A stretch of 64,000 bases of DNA from an uncultured Peptostreptococcaceae bacterium (GCA_905235115.1 CAJOKT010000017.1:1-64000); one strand, 5' to 3'; positions 16,970 through 25,954 are shown, counted from the stretch's first letter. Notes: a model not told the origin generated them from the sequence alone. A program made the numbers and translations.

Positions 16970-18073
16970 TCAAGTCCGGGGGGGGAGCCAGGTCTGATCC
17001 TCCGCAATATCCATGAAGAAGATCCTCGACTGATCTTTGTCGTATTTTGCCTGATGGAATTTGAAAAGTACGCCTTGACCAGGCACTTTTCCAAGGATCT
17101 CGAGCTTGCCCATGGGATGGGACATGGCATAGCGGAAGCACTTGCCCTGCCCGCTCATGTATGACTTGGCCTCATCTATTATTTCTATCCCCTTGAGTAT
17201 GGGGACCTGGAACTGGTTCCGGACGCCCTTGACGGGCCTGCACTGGAAAACATAGTAGGGAATGACTCCGGCAGAAACCAGCTTTTCCATGAGCTCCGCC
17301 AGAACTTCGGGATCATCGTTTACGCCTTGCAGCAGCACGGCCTGATTCCTTATGATGCAGCCGCACTCCTTCAGATAATTTACAGCTTTGCGGGCCTCCG
17401 GTGTCACCTCTCTCGGGTGGTTGAACTGAGTGACGATCACGATCTGACGGGTCCTGCCGTATTCCGAGAGCAGTATTTTGAGCATGGGGTCTTCCGTGAT
17501 GCGGGAGGGCATGACAGCGGGTATTCTGGTACCGAAACGGACGTATCTGATGCTCGGGATGGAAAGAAATGTTTCGAGATACGTTTCAAGCACCTGATCC
17601 GAATTCATGAACGCGTCGCCTCCCGAGATCAGAACATTGTCGATTTCAGGGTGATCCTGCACATAGGCTGCAATGGCAGGGATGTCCGATACGATCTCGT
17701 CCATATTGGCGCCTACCATTCTTTTTCGGAAACAGTGGCGGCAGTACATTGCACACTGGTTTGTGGACAGTATCAGCGCAGTGGGAGCATATTTATGCTG
17801 CATCCCTGTGACCACGGTGTTCTGTGCCTCTCCGCTGGTGTCCTCCTGACCTTCATCGCAGTATTCCATGACGTCAGGTATGCACATTTTGCGTATGGGG
17901 TCTTCCGGATCGTCGGGATCGATCAGATCCAGATAATACGGAGTCACACATACAGGATATCTGGACGAGATATCCCTGAGCTGCGTGCGCTCCTCATCGC
18001 TCAGACCGAGCCTGTCCGCGATAAGGTCCGTGTTGTGGATGCATTCATCATATATCATTTCATGTATAGACAT
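16970..18073 (-). CDS. KamA-family radical SAM protein (lysine 2,3-aminomutase-like)
   Basis: The 367-residue protein has the KamA-type cluster motif CxxxCxxC as YCRHCFRKR (about residues 110-119), then ISGGDA, RFGTR.P and RQIVIVTQFNHP, in the order seen in aminomutases. KamA enzymes use SAM and PLP to convert L-lysine to L-beta-lysine. This protein is about 50 residues shorter than the classical fermentative enzyme. It is closer in length to short relatives such as EpmB, which beta-lysylates elongation factor P through its partner. No other lysine-fermentation gene is present, which argues against the catabolic role. Class secure, substrate open. Confidence 0.88.
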   Translation of the reverse strand: MSIHEMIYDECIHNTDLIADRLGLSDEERTQLRDISSRYPVCVTPYYLDLIDPDDPEDPIRKMCIPDVMEYCDEGQEDTSGEAQNTVVTGMQHKYAPTALILSTNQCAMYCRHCFRKRMVGANMDEIVSDIPAIAAYVQDHPEIDNVLISGGDAFMNSDQVLETYLETFLSIPSIRYVRFGTRIPAVMPSRITEDPMLKILLSEYGRTRQIVIVTQFNHPREVTPEARKAVNYLKECGCIIRNQAVLLQGVNDDPEVLAELMEKLVSAGVIPYYVFQCRPVKGVRNQFQVPILKGIEIIDEAKSYMSGQGKCFRYAMSHPMGKLEILGKVPGQGVLFKFHQAKYDKDQSRIFFMDIAEDQTWLPPRT

Positions 18074-18120
18074 GATCTCATCACCAACCTTTTCTTACAC
18101 GACCCTTCCTTGATGGTTTA

Positions 18121-18148
18121 ATTATAAACCATATTTGATAAAAGTCAA
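18121..18148 (-). promoter_or_regulatory. Promoter of the kamA-type gene
   Basis: On the minus strand TTGACT (18148-18143) and TATAAT (18126-18121) are 16 bp apart, about 48 bases before the ATG. Confidence 0.65.
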
Positions 18149-18181
18149 ATGTTGATAAAGTGTAAATACTGTGAAGAGTTA

Positions 18182-18210
18182 TTGACTTGAGGCGGTTTTG
18201 AAGGTATCAT
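18182..18210 (+). promoter_or_regulatory. Promoter of the marR-eamA pair
   Basis: TTGACT (18182-18187) and TATCAT (18205-18210) are 17 bp apart. The region to the start codon at 18277 contains repeats of TTCGAA-like sequence (GCATTCGAATGAGTTCGAAG, 18231-18250) that may be an operator. Confidence 0.6.
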
Positions 18211-18276
18211 CGAGGTGTCGGCGTCTTTGAGCATTCGAATGAGTTCGAAGATCGTTGGAAGGAAGGCAGTTTGATT

Positions 18277-18714
18277 ATGGAAAACACAGAGGAGAGCGCC
18301 GGCTCTCTCATTTCTCTTTATCCGTTATTGCAGAGCATGCTGACCGCCTCCTGCGGCAGCATGAGAGAGCATCTCACAAAATCGCAGGTCATGGTGCTGG
18401 TGACGCTTTATGCCTATGGAAGCACCGGAATGTCCCTGCTGTCACAGTATATCGGCTCGTCCAGGGAGCAGGCCACAAGGGCTGTGGCTCCGCTGGCGGA
18501 AATGGGCCTGGTGGAGAGGGAGATCCCAAGTACCGACCGGAAGCAGGTCATCATCTGCCTGACAGAGGAGGGACGCGAGTTTATCGAAGGCATCAGGCAG
18601 GAGTTTCATGACCGCATCCTGGAGCACGTTGACAATTCCCTTGAACCTGAGGAAAGGGAGCAGCTTGCAGAGGCTCTCAGGGCTGCCGTTCCGCTGCTCA
18701 AAAAAATACGCTGA
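18277..18714 (+). CDS. MarR-family transcriptional regulator
   Basis: I start at ATG 18277 after GGAAGGAAGG; a TTG six bases upstream is less likely. The 145-residue protein has the MarR fold: LTKSQVMVLVTLYAYG, then a recognition helix SSREQATRAVAPLAEMGLVERE, a wing with TDRKQVIICLTEEG, and C-terminal dimer helices. It is followed after 10 bp by an EamA transporter gene without its own promoter, so it probably regulates that exporter and itself. Ligand unknown. Confidence 0.9.
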   Translation: MENTEESAGSLISLYPLLQSMLTASCGSMREHLTKSQVMVLVTLYAYGSTGMSLLSQYIGSSREQATRAVAPLAEMGLVEREIPSTDRKQVIICLTEEGREFIEGIRQEFHDRILEHVDNSLEPEEREQLAEALRAAVPLLKKIR

Positions 18715-18724
18715 AAAGATCGAT

Positions 18725-19594
18725 ATGGAAAAGAGATCAAACAAGACAAGATCGCTGATAGTTCTTAACTTATCCGTGGTGCTCTTCAGTTTCGCGGGGC
18801 TGTTCGGCAAGTGGATAGACCTGCCCTCCATGAGCCTGACCTTCTACAGGGTGCTGTTTTCGGCATCGGCTCTGGGGCTTTTCATGCTGATCACGAAGAT
18901 GCCTTTCAGGGTAAGCGTCAGGCGTGACATAGGCCTTCTCATCCTGGGAGGGATCCTCACCACCGCCAACTGGGTGTCGGTGTTCAAGGCCATCCAGATC
19001 TCCACCGTGGGGATCGGAGTAATAACATTCTCCACCTTCCCGCTTTTCGTGACCTTCCTTGAGCCGCTCATCTTCCATACTAGGCTTAAGACGAAGAATG
19101 TGATAATAGCGGTGATCATAATCATCGGGGTACTGATCACGGTGCCGGAACTGTCCATGGACAACACTATCGTCCGGGGAATACTGGTGGGAATGATATC
19201 GCCTGTGGCCTACGCGCTGCTGTCCATTGTGAACAAGGGTCTGAGGGAGAGGCTGAACGGCACACAGATATCTTTCTATGAGCAGCTCACCGCCATGGTG
19301 ATCCTGGCGCCCTTCGCCATGACTGCCGGGGCGCAGCCCACCGTGAGGGACATCGGGCTCCTCATCATCTTCGGAGTGGTGACAACGGCCATTGCCCACA
19401 CGGTCTACATAAGCTGCCTGAAGGACGTATCCGCTCAGTTCGCAGGGGTCTGCACGTCAATGGAGACGGTGTATTCCATCATTTTCTCCATGATCTTTCT
19501 TCAGGAGATCCCATACTTCAGAGAGGTGATCGGGGCTGCGGTCATTACGGCGGCCGTCATATTCGCCCAGGTCACCGAAGCAAAAGACTCGTGA
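18725..19594 (+). CDS. EamA/DMT-superfamily transporter
   Basis: ATG 18725 gives a 289-residue protein with ten membrane helices in two EamA repeats (pattern TFYRVLFSASALG in the first, AYALLSIVNKGLRERLNGTQISFYEQ in the second). No good ribosome site precedes it, which fits translational coupling to the MarR gene that ends 10 bases before. DMT proteins of this kind export amino acids, metabolites or drugs. Substrate cannot be told. The fold call is secure. Confidence 0.9.
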   Translation: MEKRSNKTRSLIVLNLSVVLFSFAGLFGKWIDLPSMSLTFYRVLFSASALGLFMLITKMPFRVSVRRDIGLLILGGILTTANWVSVFKAIQISTVGIGVITFSTFPLFVTFLEPLIFHTRLKTKNVIIAVIIIIGVLITVPELSMDNTIVRGILVGMISPVAYALLSIVNKGLRERLNGTQISFYEQLTAMVILAPFAMTAGAQPTVRDIGLLIIFGVVTTAIAHTVYISCLKDVSAQFAGVCTSMETVYSIIFSMIFLQEIPYFREVIGAAVITAAVIFAQVTEAKDS

Positions 19595-19606
19595 CGGACA
19601 GACTGA

Positions 19607-19635
19607 TTGAAACTGCAGGCTCTGTGTGATAGAAT
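19607..19635 (+). promoter_or_regulatory. Promoter of the Lar-like gene
   Basis: TTGAAA (19607-19612) and TAGAAT (19630-19635) are 17 bp apart, 31 bases before the start chosen at 19667. Confidence 0.5.
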
Positions 19636-19666
19636 CAAGAGAGAGTCACTTCAGGAGGATCACTCA

Positions 19667-19891
19667 TTGGATATTTACGAAAAGATCGATCTGCTTGACT
19701 GCCCCTACTGCGGCGGTCCCGGCGTGCTGGAAGAGGAACATGGCTGGATCTGGTACGTGGTCTGCGCGGACTGCGGGGCAGTAAGCGGATACAGCGAATA
19801 CAAGAGACCGGAGGACAGAGAAAAGGCCGCAGAGAAGGCGGCCATGCTCTGGAACATGGGCAAGGTAAAGAATCCCAAGCCCGGTGATTGA
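19667..19891 (+). CDS. Lar-type restriction-alleviation-like zinc-ribbon protein
   Basis: AGGAGG (19653-19658) stands 8 bases before TTG 19667, which I take as the start; the frame is open further up but promoter sequence lies there. The 74-residue product has CPYCGG near residue 11, WYVVCADCGAVSGY in the middle, and A.MLWNMGK near the end. That is the pattern of the Lar family (CPFCGG..., C..CGA..., A...WN). The original Lar of the Rac prophage reduces EcoKI restriction, but most chromosomal relatives have unknown roles. Assignment moderate. Confidence 0.75.
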   Translation: MDIYEKIDLLDCPYCGGPGVLEEEHGWIWYVVCADCGAVSGYSEYKRPEDREKAAEKAAMLWNMGKVKNPKPGD

Positions 19892-19947
19892 TATGTGAGC
19901 ACTGCCCGTATGTGATGCATGCGGGTTTTTGATATAAAGGAGGAGAC

Positions 19948-20370
19948 ATGAAGATATATATCGCTGCGCCCCTTTTCAACGAGGGGGAGAGAGCTTTTAA
20001 CGAAAAGGTGGACGCCATCGTCCGGGAATGCGGACACGAGACCTTCCTGCCTCAGAGAGCAGGGGGCGTGGTGTCGGAGCTGCCGGACATCATCGAGGGC
20101 ATGGAGAAGCGCAAGTACCTGTTCAAGCTGGACTGCCAACACCTGGACTGGTGCGATACGGTGCTCTTCATCTACGACGGCCGCGTGCCTGACGAGGGGG
20201 CCTGCTTTGAACTGGGCTACTGCTTCGCAAAAGGCAAGAGATGCATAGGATACAAGACGGACGCACGTTCTTTCATCGACGGCTTCGATAACGTGATGCT
20301 TCACGGAGCGCCGGAGATCGTGCTCCATAATGAAGAGGAACTCAGGGAGTTCTTCGGAAACAACAGATGA
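19948..20370 (+). CDS. Nucleoside 2-deoxyribosyltransferase-family protein
   Basis: GGAGGAG precedes the ATG. The 140-residue protein starts MKIYIAAPLFNEGER, the phosphate/sugar-binding start of the family. It has the conserved acid DTVLFIYDGRVPDEGACFELGYCFAKGK, where the Glu of DEG.C.ELG is the usual nucleophile region. These enzymes move deoxyribose between nucleobases in salvage, or hydrolyse deoxynucleotides. It lies 57 bp after the Lar-like gene and 13 bp before a zinc-ribbon gene. The family call is firm. Confidence 0.88.
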   Translation: MKIYIAAPLFNEGERAFNEKVDAIVRECGHETFLPQRAGGVVSELPDIIEGMEKRKYLFKLDCQHLDWCDTVLFIYDGRVPDEGACFELGYCFAKGKRCIGYKTDARSFIDGFDNVMLHGAPEIVLHNEEELREFFGNNR

Positions 20371-20383
20371 CGGGAGGTCCGAG

Positions 20384-21034
20384 ATGGATAATGTTATCAT
20401 AGTTTGTCCCTGCTGCGGGTATAAGCTCGAGAAGGGACCCAAGTTCTGTCCGGAGTGCGGATCGCCGCTGAAGGATGCTGCTGTTGCAGGAGATGGCAGC
20501 ACTGCCGAAGTTCCCTCTGAGCCGGTGAAGACGGAAGGACCCGCCCCCGGATCATTCCGTGGACTGATGATTCCGGATGACGGACCCGAGCCTGAGCCCC
20601 AGCCCGATTTCCCCAAGGGACCCGACGACAGCGGACTCAAGATGATAGTGGACTATTGCCGGAAAACCCTGGCCACGGCCATGGGAGACGGTCATGACGA
20701 GACGGTGCTGTACCTGGATGAAAAGACCGGGGAGTACCAGATCCACCGGTACATCCGGGAGCCGGGGGAGACCCACGAGAGGCACTTGGGATTCGCAGCT
20801 TCCAAAGAGGCATACGACGCTGTCATGGAGCACATTGGGAAGTCCCGTCTTGCAAGCTTCGAGGGGAAGCGGGCGGCCATCATGACCGGCGGAGAAGTGG
20901 TGGTGAAGTTCCTGAAGGACGATAAGATGATCCGCATCTCCACCTCCAACGTGCCCTACGAGCACCACCACGACCTGGACGAGACCGGAAGGATACTGGG
21001 CTCCTACATCGATAAAGAAAAAGAACTGCACTAG
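20384..21034 (+). CDS. Zinc-ribbon protein with C-terminal unknown domain
   Basis: ATG 20384 follows GGGAGG. Residues 8-30 are a zinc ribbon (CPCCGYKLEKGPKFCPECG). Residues 30-75 are Pro/Asp-rich linker. The remaining 140 residues form an alpha/beta domain (MGDGHDETVLYLDEKTGEYQ.H, FAASKEAYDAVMEHI). I do not recognise this domain, though similar C-terminal parts occur in Clostridia zinc-ribbon proteins. The 216-residue protein is probably cytoplasmic. No terminator was found after it. Confidence 0.8.
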   Translation: MDNVIIVCPCCGYKLEKGPKFCPECGSPLKDAAVAGDGSTAEVPSEPVKTEGPAPGSFRGLMIPDDGPEPEPQPDFPKGPDDSGLKMIVDYCRKTLATAMGDGHDETVLYLDEKTGEYQIHRYIREPGETHERHLGFAASKEAYDAVMEHIGKSRLASFEGKRAAIMTGGEVVVKFLKDDKMIRISTSNVPYEHHHDLDETGRILGSYIDKEKELH

Positions 21035-21154
21035 GTTTTTTGCGGCCGTAAGGGGCGGATTGTAAACCGCCGTGTTACATTTTGCACGGGAGAATTTCTT
21101 GATGAGGCCCGCGCCGGATGGGTATAATCAGGCCGTAAAAAGGAGGTGGGCGTT

Positions 21155-21597
21155 ATGAACGACCTTGGAAACAAAATAGCCACAAGAGGAAGGATATCGG
21201 GCTTACGCAGATAGAATTTGCAGAAAAACTCAACGTGACGAGACAGACCGTCAGCCGCTGGGAGGCGGGGACAGTCATGCCGGACATCGACAAGATCTCG
21301 GACATCGCTGAGATCCTGGAGGTCAGCTGCGATTACCTTCTCAGGGACGACGTGACCGACGAGAAGGATACCGCGCCGAAGGGCGTAAGCAGGATCCCGG
21401 CCGCCCTCAAGGGCAAAAGAGTCAGGCTGAATTTTTTTGACGAAGAGAACGACATAGACCTGTACAACAAGGAGCGCGTGATCGAGGATTTCGAAGGAAG
21501 CTGGATGAGGATATCCTTTGAGGGCAAAAAAGGTCCCGCCGAGAAGCTGATCCCCGTGTCGTCGGTACTCTCTTTTGAAGAGATGAAGGAGGACTGA
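21155..21597 (+). pseudogene. Frameshifted XRE-family regulator with small beta-barrel C-terminus
   Basis: AAAGGAGG precedes ATG 21155, but that frame reads MNDLGNKIATRGRISGLRR and stops at 21214. One base shift (a missing base near 21181) restores a typical Cro/CI helix-turn-helix: DIGLTQIEFAEKLNVTRQTV, SRWEAGTVMPDIDKISDIAEIL. The frame then continues to 21597 with a short domain (LKGKRVRLNFFDEEND, GSWMRISFEGKKG, EKLIPVSSVLSFEEM). A late GTG at 21235 would remove half of the helix-turn-helix. Either the gene is dead or this is a base-call error; the nonsense codon in the next gene favours decay. Confidence 0.75.
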
Positions 21598-21598
21598 C

Positions 21599-21985
21599 AT
21601 GAACACTATGGGAATAATAGGATTCATCTTCGGCATCTTCGGGCTCCTTGCATATTGCAGCATGGCTCCCCTGAAGAGAAGGATCGAAGTCCTGGAATCA
21701 GCTCTCTCAAAGATGGAGGGCACCACCTTCCACGAGAGCAGGGAGCCCCTCTACAGGATCGCTCAGGACTGCATCGGATGTTAGGTCGACATCGAGCTTA
21801 GGGAAGATCACGAGGACGTGGACATTGCGATGTACGGCAATTCAAAACACGGGTCCAATACGATCCTGGGCGCCGACAGAGACTGGATGCTGGTGGAAGT
21901 GGACGGACCCAAGAGCAGCAAGAACAAGCTGATCCGCATGGAATCCATCCAGAGGATCACAAGGTATGATTTAATCTTTTTTTAA
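21599..21985 (+). pseudogene. Companion membrane/beta-barrel gene with in-frame amber codon
   Basis: The ATG overlaps the end of the previous gene by spacing of one base. One membrane helix (residues 5-22) and a coiled segment precede an amber TAG at 21782. After it the same frame continues open to 21985 with a domain (VDIELREDHEDVDIAMYGN, GADRDWMLVEVDGPKSSKNK, LIRMESIQRIT) like the C-terminus of the neighbouring regulator. The TAG replaces what is probably a CAG (one transition). Reading through would give a protein of about 128 residues. The pair looks like an autoregulated two-gene unit in which both genes have broken. Confidence 0.7.
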
Positions 21986-22043
21986 TCTTTCCTAAAAGAT
22001 TTATTCACTTATTAATACTAGAATCGAAACTGTCAAAAGGAAA

Positions 22044-22063
22044 TGACCGGGCAGGGACCCGGT
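22044..22063 (+). other. Leader hairpin before the DUF4342 gene
   Basis: GACCGGG (22044-22050) and CCCGGTC (22057-22063) form a 7-bp stem with a 6-nt loop, not followed by T, 45 bases before the start codon. It may stabilise the transcript or act as a 5' barrier. Confidence 0.4.
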
Positions 22064-22107
22064 CGGGGGTATTGATAAATATAGATCTACAGGAAAGAGG
22101 CAGGAAC

Positions 22108-22656
22108 ATGGATAATTTTGAAAAAGTAGAGAGATTAGTAGAAAAAGCCAACGTATCATATGAGGATGCCAAGCAGGCTCTGGAAGAAGCCGGAGGCGAC
22201 CTTCTGGACGCGATGATCATCCTTGAGAGGCGCGGCAAGGTGAGGGGCCCCGAGAAGCCGGAGTACGTTTCAGGCCCCGAGCAGAAGTCTGAGTACCAGG
22301 ATGTGTCCGAGGCAGTGAAGGAGAGCAGCAGGACCGAGAAGGGAGCAGCCTTCAAGGGAGTGGGCGGATTCTTCAGGAGAACCTTCAGGTATCTGGTGGA
22401 CAACTCCCTGAGACTGTCCAGAAACGGCGCCCTTCTGGTGAACATTCCTCTCTGGGCAGCTGCCCTCATCATCCTGTTCACATGGGAATTCATCTGGATC
22501 GCCATCGTGATCTCCCTGTTCTTCGGCTTCAGATACGCCATCGAGGGCAAGGATGATTCCGGCACGGTGAACAAGGTGCTAAACCAGGCATCCAACATAG
22601 CGGACGACGTGAAGGAAAACTTCGCCAAGAAGTCCGACGAGACAGACAATAACTGA
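22108..22656 (+). CDS. DUF4342 protein with UBA-like N-terminus and membrane segment
   Basis: ATG 22108 follows AGAGGCAGGA; a TTG upstream (22072) lacks a site. Residues 1-40 form a UBA-like helical unit (VERLVEKANVSYEDAKQALEEAGGDLLDAM). Residues about 45-85 are a charged linker. A DUF4342 core (FFRRTFRYLVDNSLRLSRNG) is followed by one or two membrane helices (about 118-150) and a charged tail. The 182-residue protein is likely membrane-bound with its UBA-like part in the cytoplasm. Its role is unknown. It lies 27 bp before a two-component system and may be part of the same envelope-stress unit. Confidence 0.85.
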   Translation: MDNFEKVERLVEKANVSYEDAKQALEEAGGDLLDAMIILERRGKVRGPEKPEYVSGPEQKSEYQDVSEAVKESSRTEKGAAFKGVGGFFRRTFRYLVDNSLRLSRNGALLVNIPLWAAALIILFTWEFIWIAIVISLFFGFRYAIEGKDDSGTVNKVLNQASNIADDVKENFAKKSDETDNN

Positions 22657-22682
22657 TATTTACAGCAGCAAGAGGTAAGAAC

Positions 22683-23414
22683 ATGGAAGCATGTATTCTG
22701 TTAGTTGAAGATGAAGAGAAGCTGGCGCGGTTCGTCGAGCTGGAGCTCCTCCACGAGGGCTACGAGGTGGACAAGGCCATGGACGGCCGGACCGCGCTCA
22801 ACATGGCCCTGGAGAAGGATTACAGTCTGATTCTTCTGGACATCATGCTTCCCGAACTCAGCGGCATGGAGGTGCTTCGCAGGCTTCTCAAGGTCAAGGA
22901 CACCCCGGTGATCCTGCTTACTGCGAGAGACGCTGTCATGGACAAGGTGTCCGGTCTGGATGCCGGAGCCGTCGACTACATCACGAAGCCCTTCGCTATC
23001 GAGGAGCTTCTGGCCAGGATCCGCGTGGCTCTCAAACGCTATGATTCCGGGGCACTTAAACGTGCGAAAGAACCCGCCGCAGCCATGGACGCCGCTGGCG
23101 TTCCCGCTGAAGAGGGAGTGCTGAGATGGAAAGAACTGGAACTCAGCGTCCCGAAACATTCCGTGACCTACGCGGGCCACAGCATAGACCTGACCAACAG
23201 AGAATTCATGATGCTCCAGATCCTGCTGGAGAACATGGACATAGTCCTTTCCAGGGACACCCTCCTGGAAAAGGTCTGCGGATACGAATATCTGGGAGAG
23301 ACCAACGTCATCGACGTGTACGTAAGGTACATCAGATCCAAGATAGATGAAGTTTTCGACGTGCACATGATCCAGACAGTCAGAGGCGTGGGCTACGTCA
23401 TCAAATCCAACTGA
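22683..23414 (+). CDS. OmpR/PhoB-family response regulator
   Basis: The receiver domain (residues 1-120) has the acidic pair VEDEE, the phospho-acceptor Asp in ILLDIMLPE (about residue 55), T in ILLTARD and K in DYITKPF. A winged-helix effector domain covers about 145-243 (LTNREFMMLQILLENMDIVLSRDTLL, NVIDVYVRYIRSKID). The 243-residue length includes a somewhat long linker of about 25 residues. Its stop codon overlaps the start of the kinase gene (TGATG), so the two are made together. Target genes are unknown; autoregulation and the DUF4342 neighbour are likely. Confidence 0.95.
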   Translation: MEACILLVEDEEKLARFVELELLHEGYEVDKAMDGRTALNMALEKDYSLILLDIMLPELSGMEVLRRLLKVKDTPVILLTARDAVMDKVSGLDAGAVDYITKPFAIEELLARIRVALKRYDSGALKRAKEPAAAMDAAGVPAEEGVLRWKELELSVPKHSVTYAGHSIDLTNREFMMLQILLENMDIVLSRDTLLEKVCGYEYLGETNVIDVYVRYIRSKIDEVFDVHMIQTVRGVGYVIKSN

Positions 23415-24715
23415 TGAGCAAAGATACCAGAGACGAAAAACAGACAAAAAAGATGTCGTCCATAGCAAATGCGCTTCACGGCCAGATGGTCCGTAAGAAG
23501 TTTGGTATATTCCTGGGAGCGGATATACTGCTGTTCCTGGGAATTTCCTTTGCGTGGCTTCTGGGCTCTGCCCTTACGGCGGTGGGAGGCGACAGCGTTG
23601 TCCAGGGATGGATAAAGCTCACCGGCCCGGACACCAGCTGGAAGCTGACCAATTCAGGAGGCGGGATCAGAGCCCTGACCTATGAGATCACGTCCGGCGA
23701 AGAGGTGCTCCTCCATCAGAACGTTTATCCCATTCTGATGGTGATACTGATGATAGTGGGTGCGGTGGCCGTGCTGCAGATCCTGGGTGTTTTGTTCTCC
23801 TACTATTTCGAGCATAAAAGGATAAAGAACACCCTTCAGCCTATAAACGAGATCGCCCTCAGGGCCGACGAGCTCACCAAATTGTCATTTGACGATGCGA
23901 AGTTCCACACCATTGAGAATGCCATCGAGAATATCAGCCCGGAGGAGACCACCGAGCTCTCCCTGGGGGATTCGGATCTTCAGGGAATAGAGGCTGCCAT
24001 GAACAATATGCTGAAGAGGATGCACAACGCCTACCTTCAGCAGGCCCGCTTCGTGAACGACGCCTCCCACGAGCTGAGGACGCCCATCGCTGTGATCCAG
24101 GGCTACGCCAACATGCTGGACCGCTGGGGCAAGGAAGACGAGGCCATTCTGGACGAGTCCATAGCAGCCATCAAGACCGAGTCCGACCACATGAACCACC
24201 TGGTTGAGCAGCTGCTTTTCCTGGCCAGGGGAGACGCGGGCCGGAACACCATGACCTTCGAGGACGTGTGCCTCAACGACATCATCCGTGAGATCTACGA
24301 GGAATCCCTGATGATAGACGAGAAGCACGTCTACAGATACGTTGCCAGGGACGAGAACGTGCGGATGTCCGCCGACAGCTCCATGATCAAGCAGGCCATG
24401 AGGATCCTGGTGGACAACGCCGCAAAATATACAGATGAAGGCGACGAGATCATCCTTTCCGTTGGATATCAGGAAGAAGACGGCGTGAAGAAGCCTTACA
24501 TCCAGGTCCAGGACAGCGGCATGGGCATGGCGGAAGTGGACGTGAAGCACATGTTCGAGAGATTCTACAGGGCCGACGATACCAGAGCCGTTCAGGGGAC
24601 CGGCCTGGGGCTCAGCATCGCCAAGTGGATAGTGGACAAGCACAAGGGAAGCTTCGTGATCCTGTCCCGCAAGGACATCGGTACCAGGATAAAGATAGTT
24701 TTCGGGAATGAATGA
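23414..24715 (+). CDS. Sensor histidine kinase (ArlS-like)
   Basis: The 433-residue protein has a membrane helix at about 32-55, an extracytoplasmic loop of about 50 residues, a second helix at about 105-130, and a HAMP-like linker. The phospho-acceptor motif is HELRTPIAVIQGYANML. The ATPase domain has N (ILVDNAAKYT), G1 (VQDSGMGM) and G2 (GTGLGLSIAKWIV) boxes. The small outer loop gives no hint of the ligand. It overlaps the regulator gene by one base and ends at a strong terminator. Confidence 0.95.
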   Translation: MSKDTRDEKQTKKMSSIANALHGQMVRKKFGIFLGADILLFLGISFAWLLGSALTAVGGDSVVQGWIKLTGPDTSWKLTNSGGGIRALTYEITSGEEVLLHQNVYPILMVILMIVGAVAVLQILGVLFSYYFEHKRIKNTLQPINEIALRADELTKLSFDDAKFHTIENAIENISPEETTELSLGDSDLQGIEAAMNNMLKRMHNAYLQQARFVNDASHELRTPIAVIQGYANMLDRWGKEDEAILDESIAAIKTESDHMNHLVEQLLFLARGDAGRNTMTFEDVCLNDIIREIYEESLMIDEKHVYRYVARDENVRMSADSSMIKQAMRILVDNAAKYTDEGDEIILSVGYQEEDGVKKPYIQVQDSGMGMAEVDVKHMFERFYRADDTRAVQGTGLGLSIAKWIVDKHKGSFVILSRKDIGTRIKIVFGNE

Positions 24716-24721
24716 GATCAA

Positions 24722-24761
24722 AAGAGCCTCAGGCCGGAAGCCTGAGGCTCTTGGGTTTTTT
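24722..24761 (+). terminator. Terminator of the two-component operon
   Basis: A perfect 13-bp stem (24722-24734 with 24740-24752) with a CGGAA loop is followed by GGG and six T. Confidence 0.9.
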
Positions 24762-24777
24762 GCGGATGTTTGATGGT

Positions 24778-25928
24778 TCAGCGGGTTGGGTGTTTCGAGC
24801 CGGCCAGCAGGTAGGATGAGATCAGGGCGGTCAGCGGGATTGCCAGGATCATGCCGATGCTGGAGGCGATGCCGCTTATGACCTCTATGGAAACGTAGGC
24901 CGATGAAAACAGCTGATAGAAGCTGAGCCCCAGAGAGTACAGGTAGATGATCAGCGTGAACCCGCTAAGGCCAGAATCAGTGTGTTGGTCATGGTTCCCA
25001 CCATGTCGCGGCCGATGTTCATGCCGGACCTGAAGAGGTCTCGGACTCCCAGGGCCGGATTGGCTGCGTGGACCTCTGCCAGGGATGAGGAGATGCTCAT
25101 GGCCACATCCATGACAGCTCCCAGAGCGCTTATGATTATGCCTGCCACCAGCAGGCCCCTGAGGCCTATCTCCATTCCGGACTGCCTCAGCTGGAGCAGA
25201 GGCTCCACGTTGCTTACCCTGAGGCCGTTGATCCTGGTGAGAGCCTGGGCTGCCAGTCCGAAGAACATGGCCAGAGTCCCCAGAAAGGCGCTTACGGTCT
25301 TCTGATGGATGCCGCCCAGGATCGTGAAACTGACGAATGAGATGTACGCGCACATCAGGAACGTGGTCAGTATGGTGGGCGCCCCCTTAAGGAGCAGGGG
25401 TATCAGTAACAGGAACAGGCAGAGCACGGTGAAGACCAGTCCGACCAGGGACTTGAGCCCCGTCCGTCCTCCAACCAGTATGGTTATCAGGAAAAAGACT
25501 GCCAGGATGATGGCCACAGCCGGGATGCGGTTGTACTCATAGACCGTGGCGGTGTGATCGCCGCCGGGACGCGTGGAGACGGCCAGGGTGACCCCGTCGC
25601 CCTCCTTGACGGGCACGCCGTAAAGCGGACCCACGTAGTTGTAGACCAGGAGTTCCTCGCCCTTGTACCGGCCGCTTTCGACCTTGACCGTAAGCATCTG
25701 CTCGCCGCGGTAGGCGCCGTCGGACGCAGGATCCTGCTGGGTGCTGTCGCTCAGGACGGTGACCACCGTGCCTTTCTCGTATTCCAGTATGTCGTCGGCT
25801 TCGATGTCCGGCTCCTTCGCCTCATGCACGGCCATAAAGAGCGCTGCGAAGATCACTGCGGCGATGATCAGAGCGATGATGGTGGTCTTCTCGATTTTTA
25901 TCGTATTTTTAGAGTTTATGTTCTTCAC
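24778..25928 (-). pseudogene. YibE/F-like membrane protein, interrupted by a frameshift
   Basis: The best start is GTG 25928 after AAGAGG; a TTG at 25964 lacks a site. The first part (about 325 residues) has the YibE/F features: an N-terminal helix, a soluble domain (EYEKGTVVTVLSD, ESGRYKGEELLVYNYVG) and several membrane helices (MCAYISFVSFTILGGIHQKT, VMDVAMSISSS, GMNIGRDMVGTMTNTLILA). The frame then ends at 24951. The missing C-terminal helices (FTLIIYLYSLGLSFYQLFS, GIASSIGMILAIPLTALIS) continue in another frame to 24778. One extra G in the GGG at 24961-24963 would join them. It is either a young pseudogene or a homopolymer base-call error. Confidence 0.8.
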
Positions 25929-25954
25929 TTCGTACCTCTTTTCTTCCAAAACAA

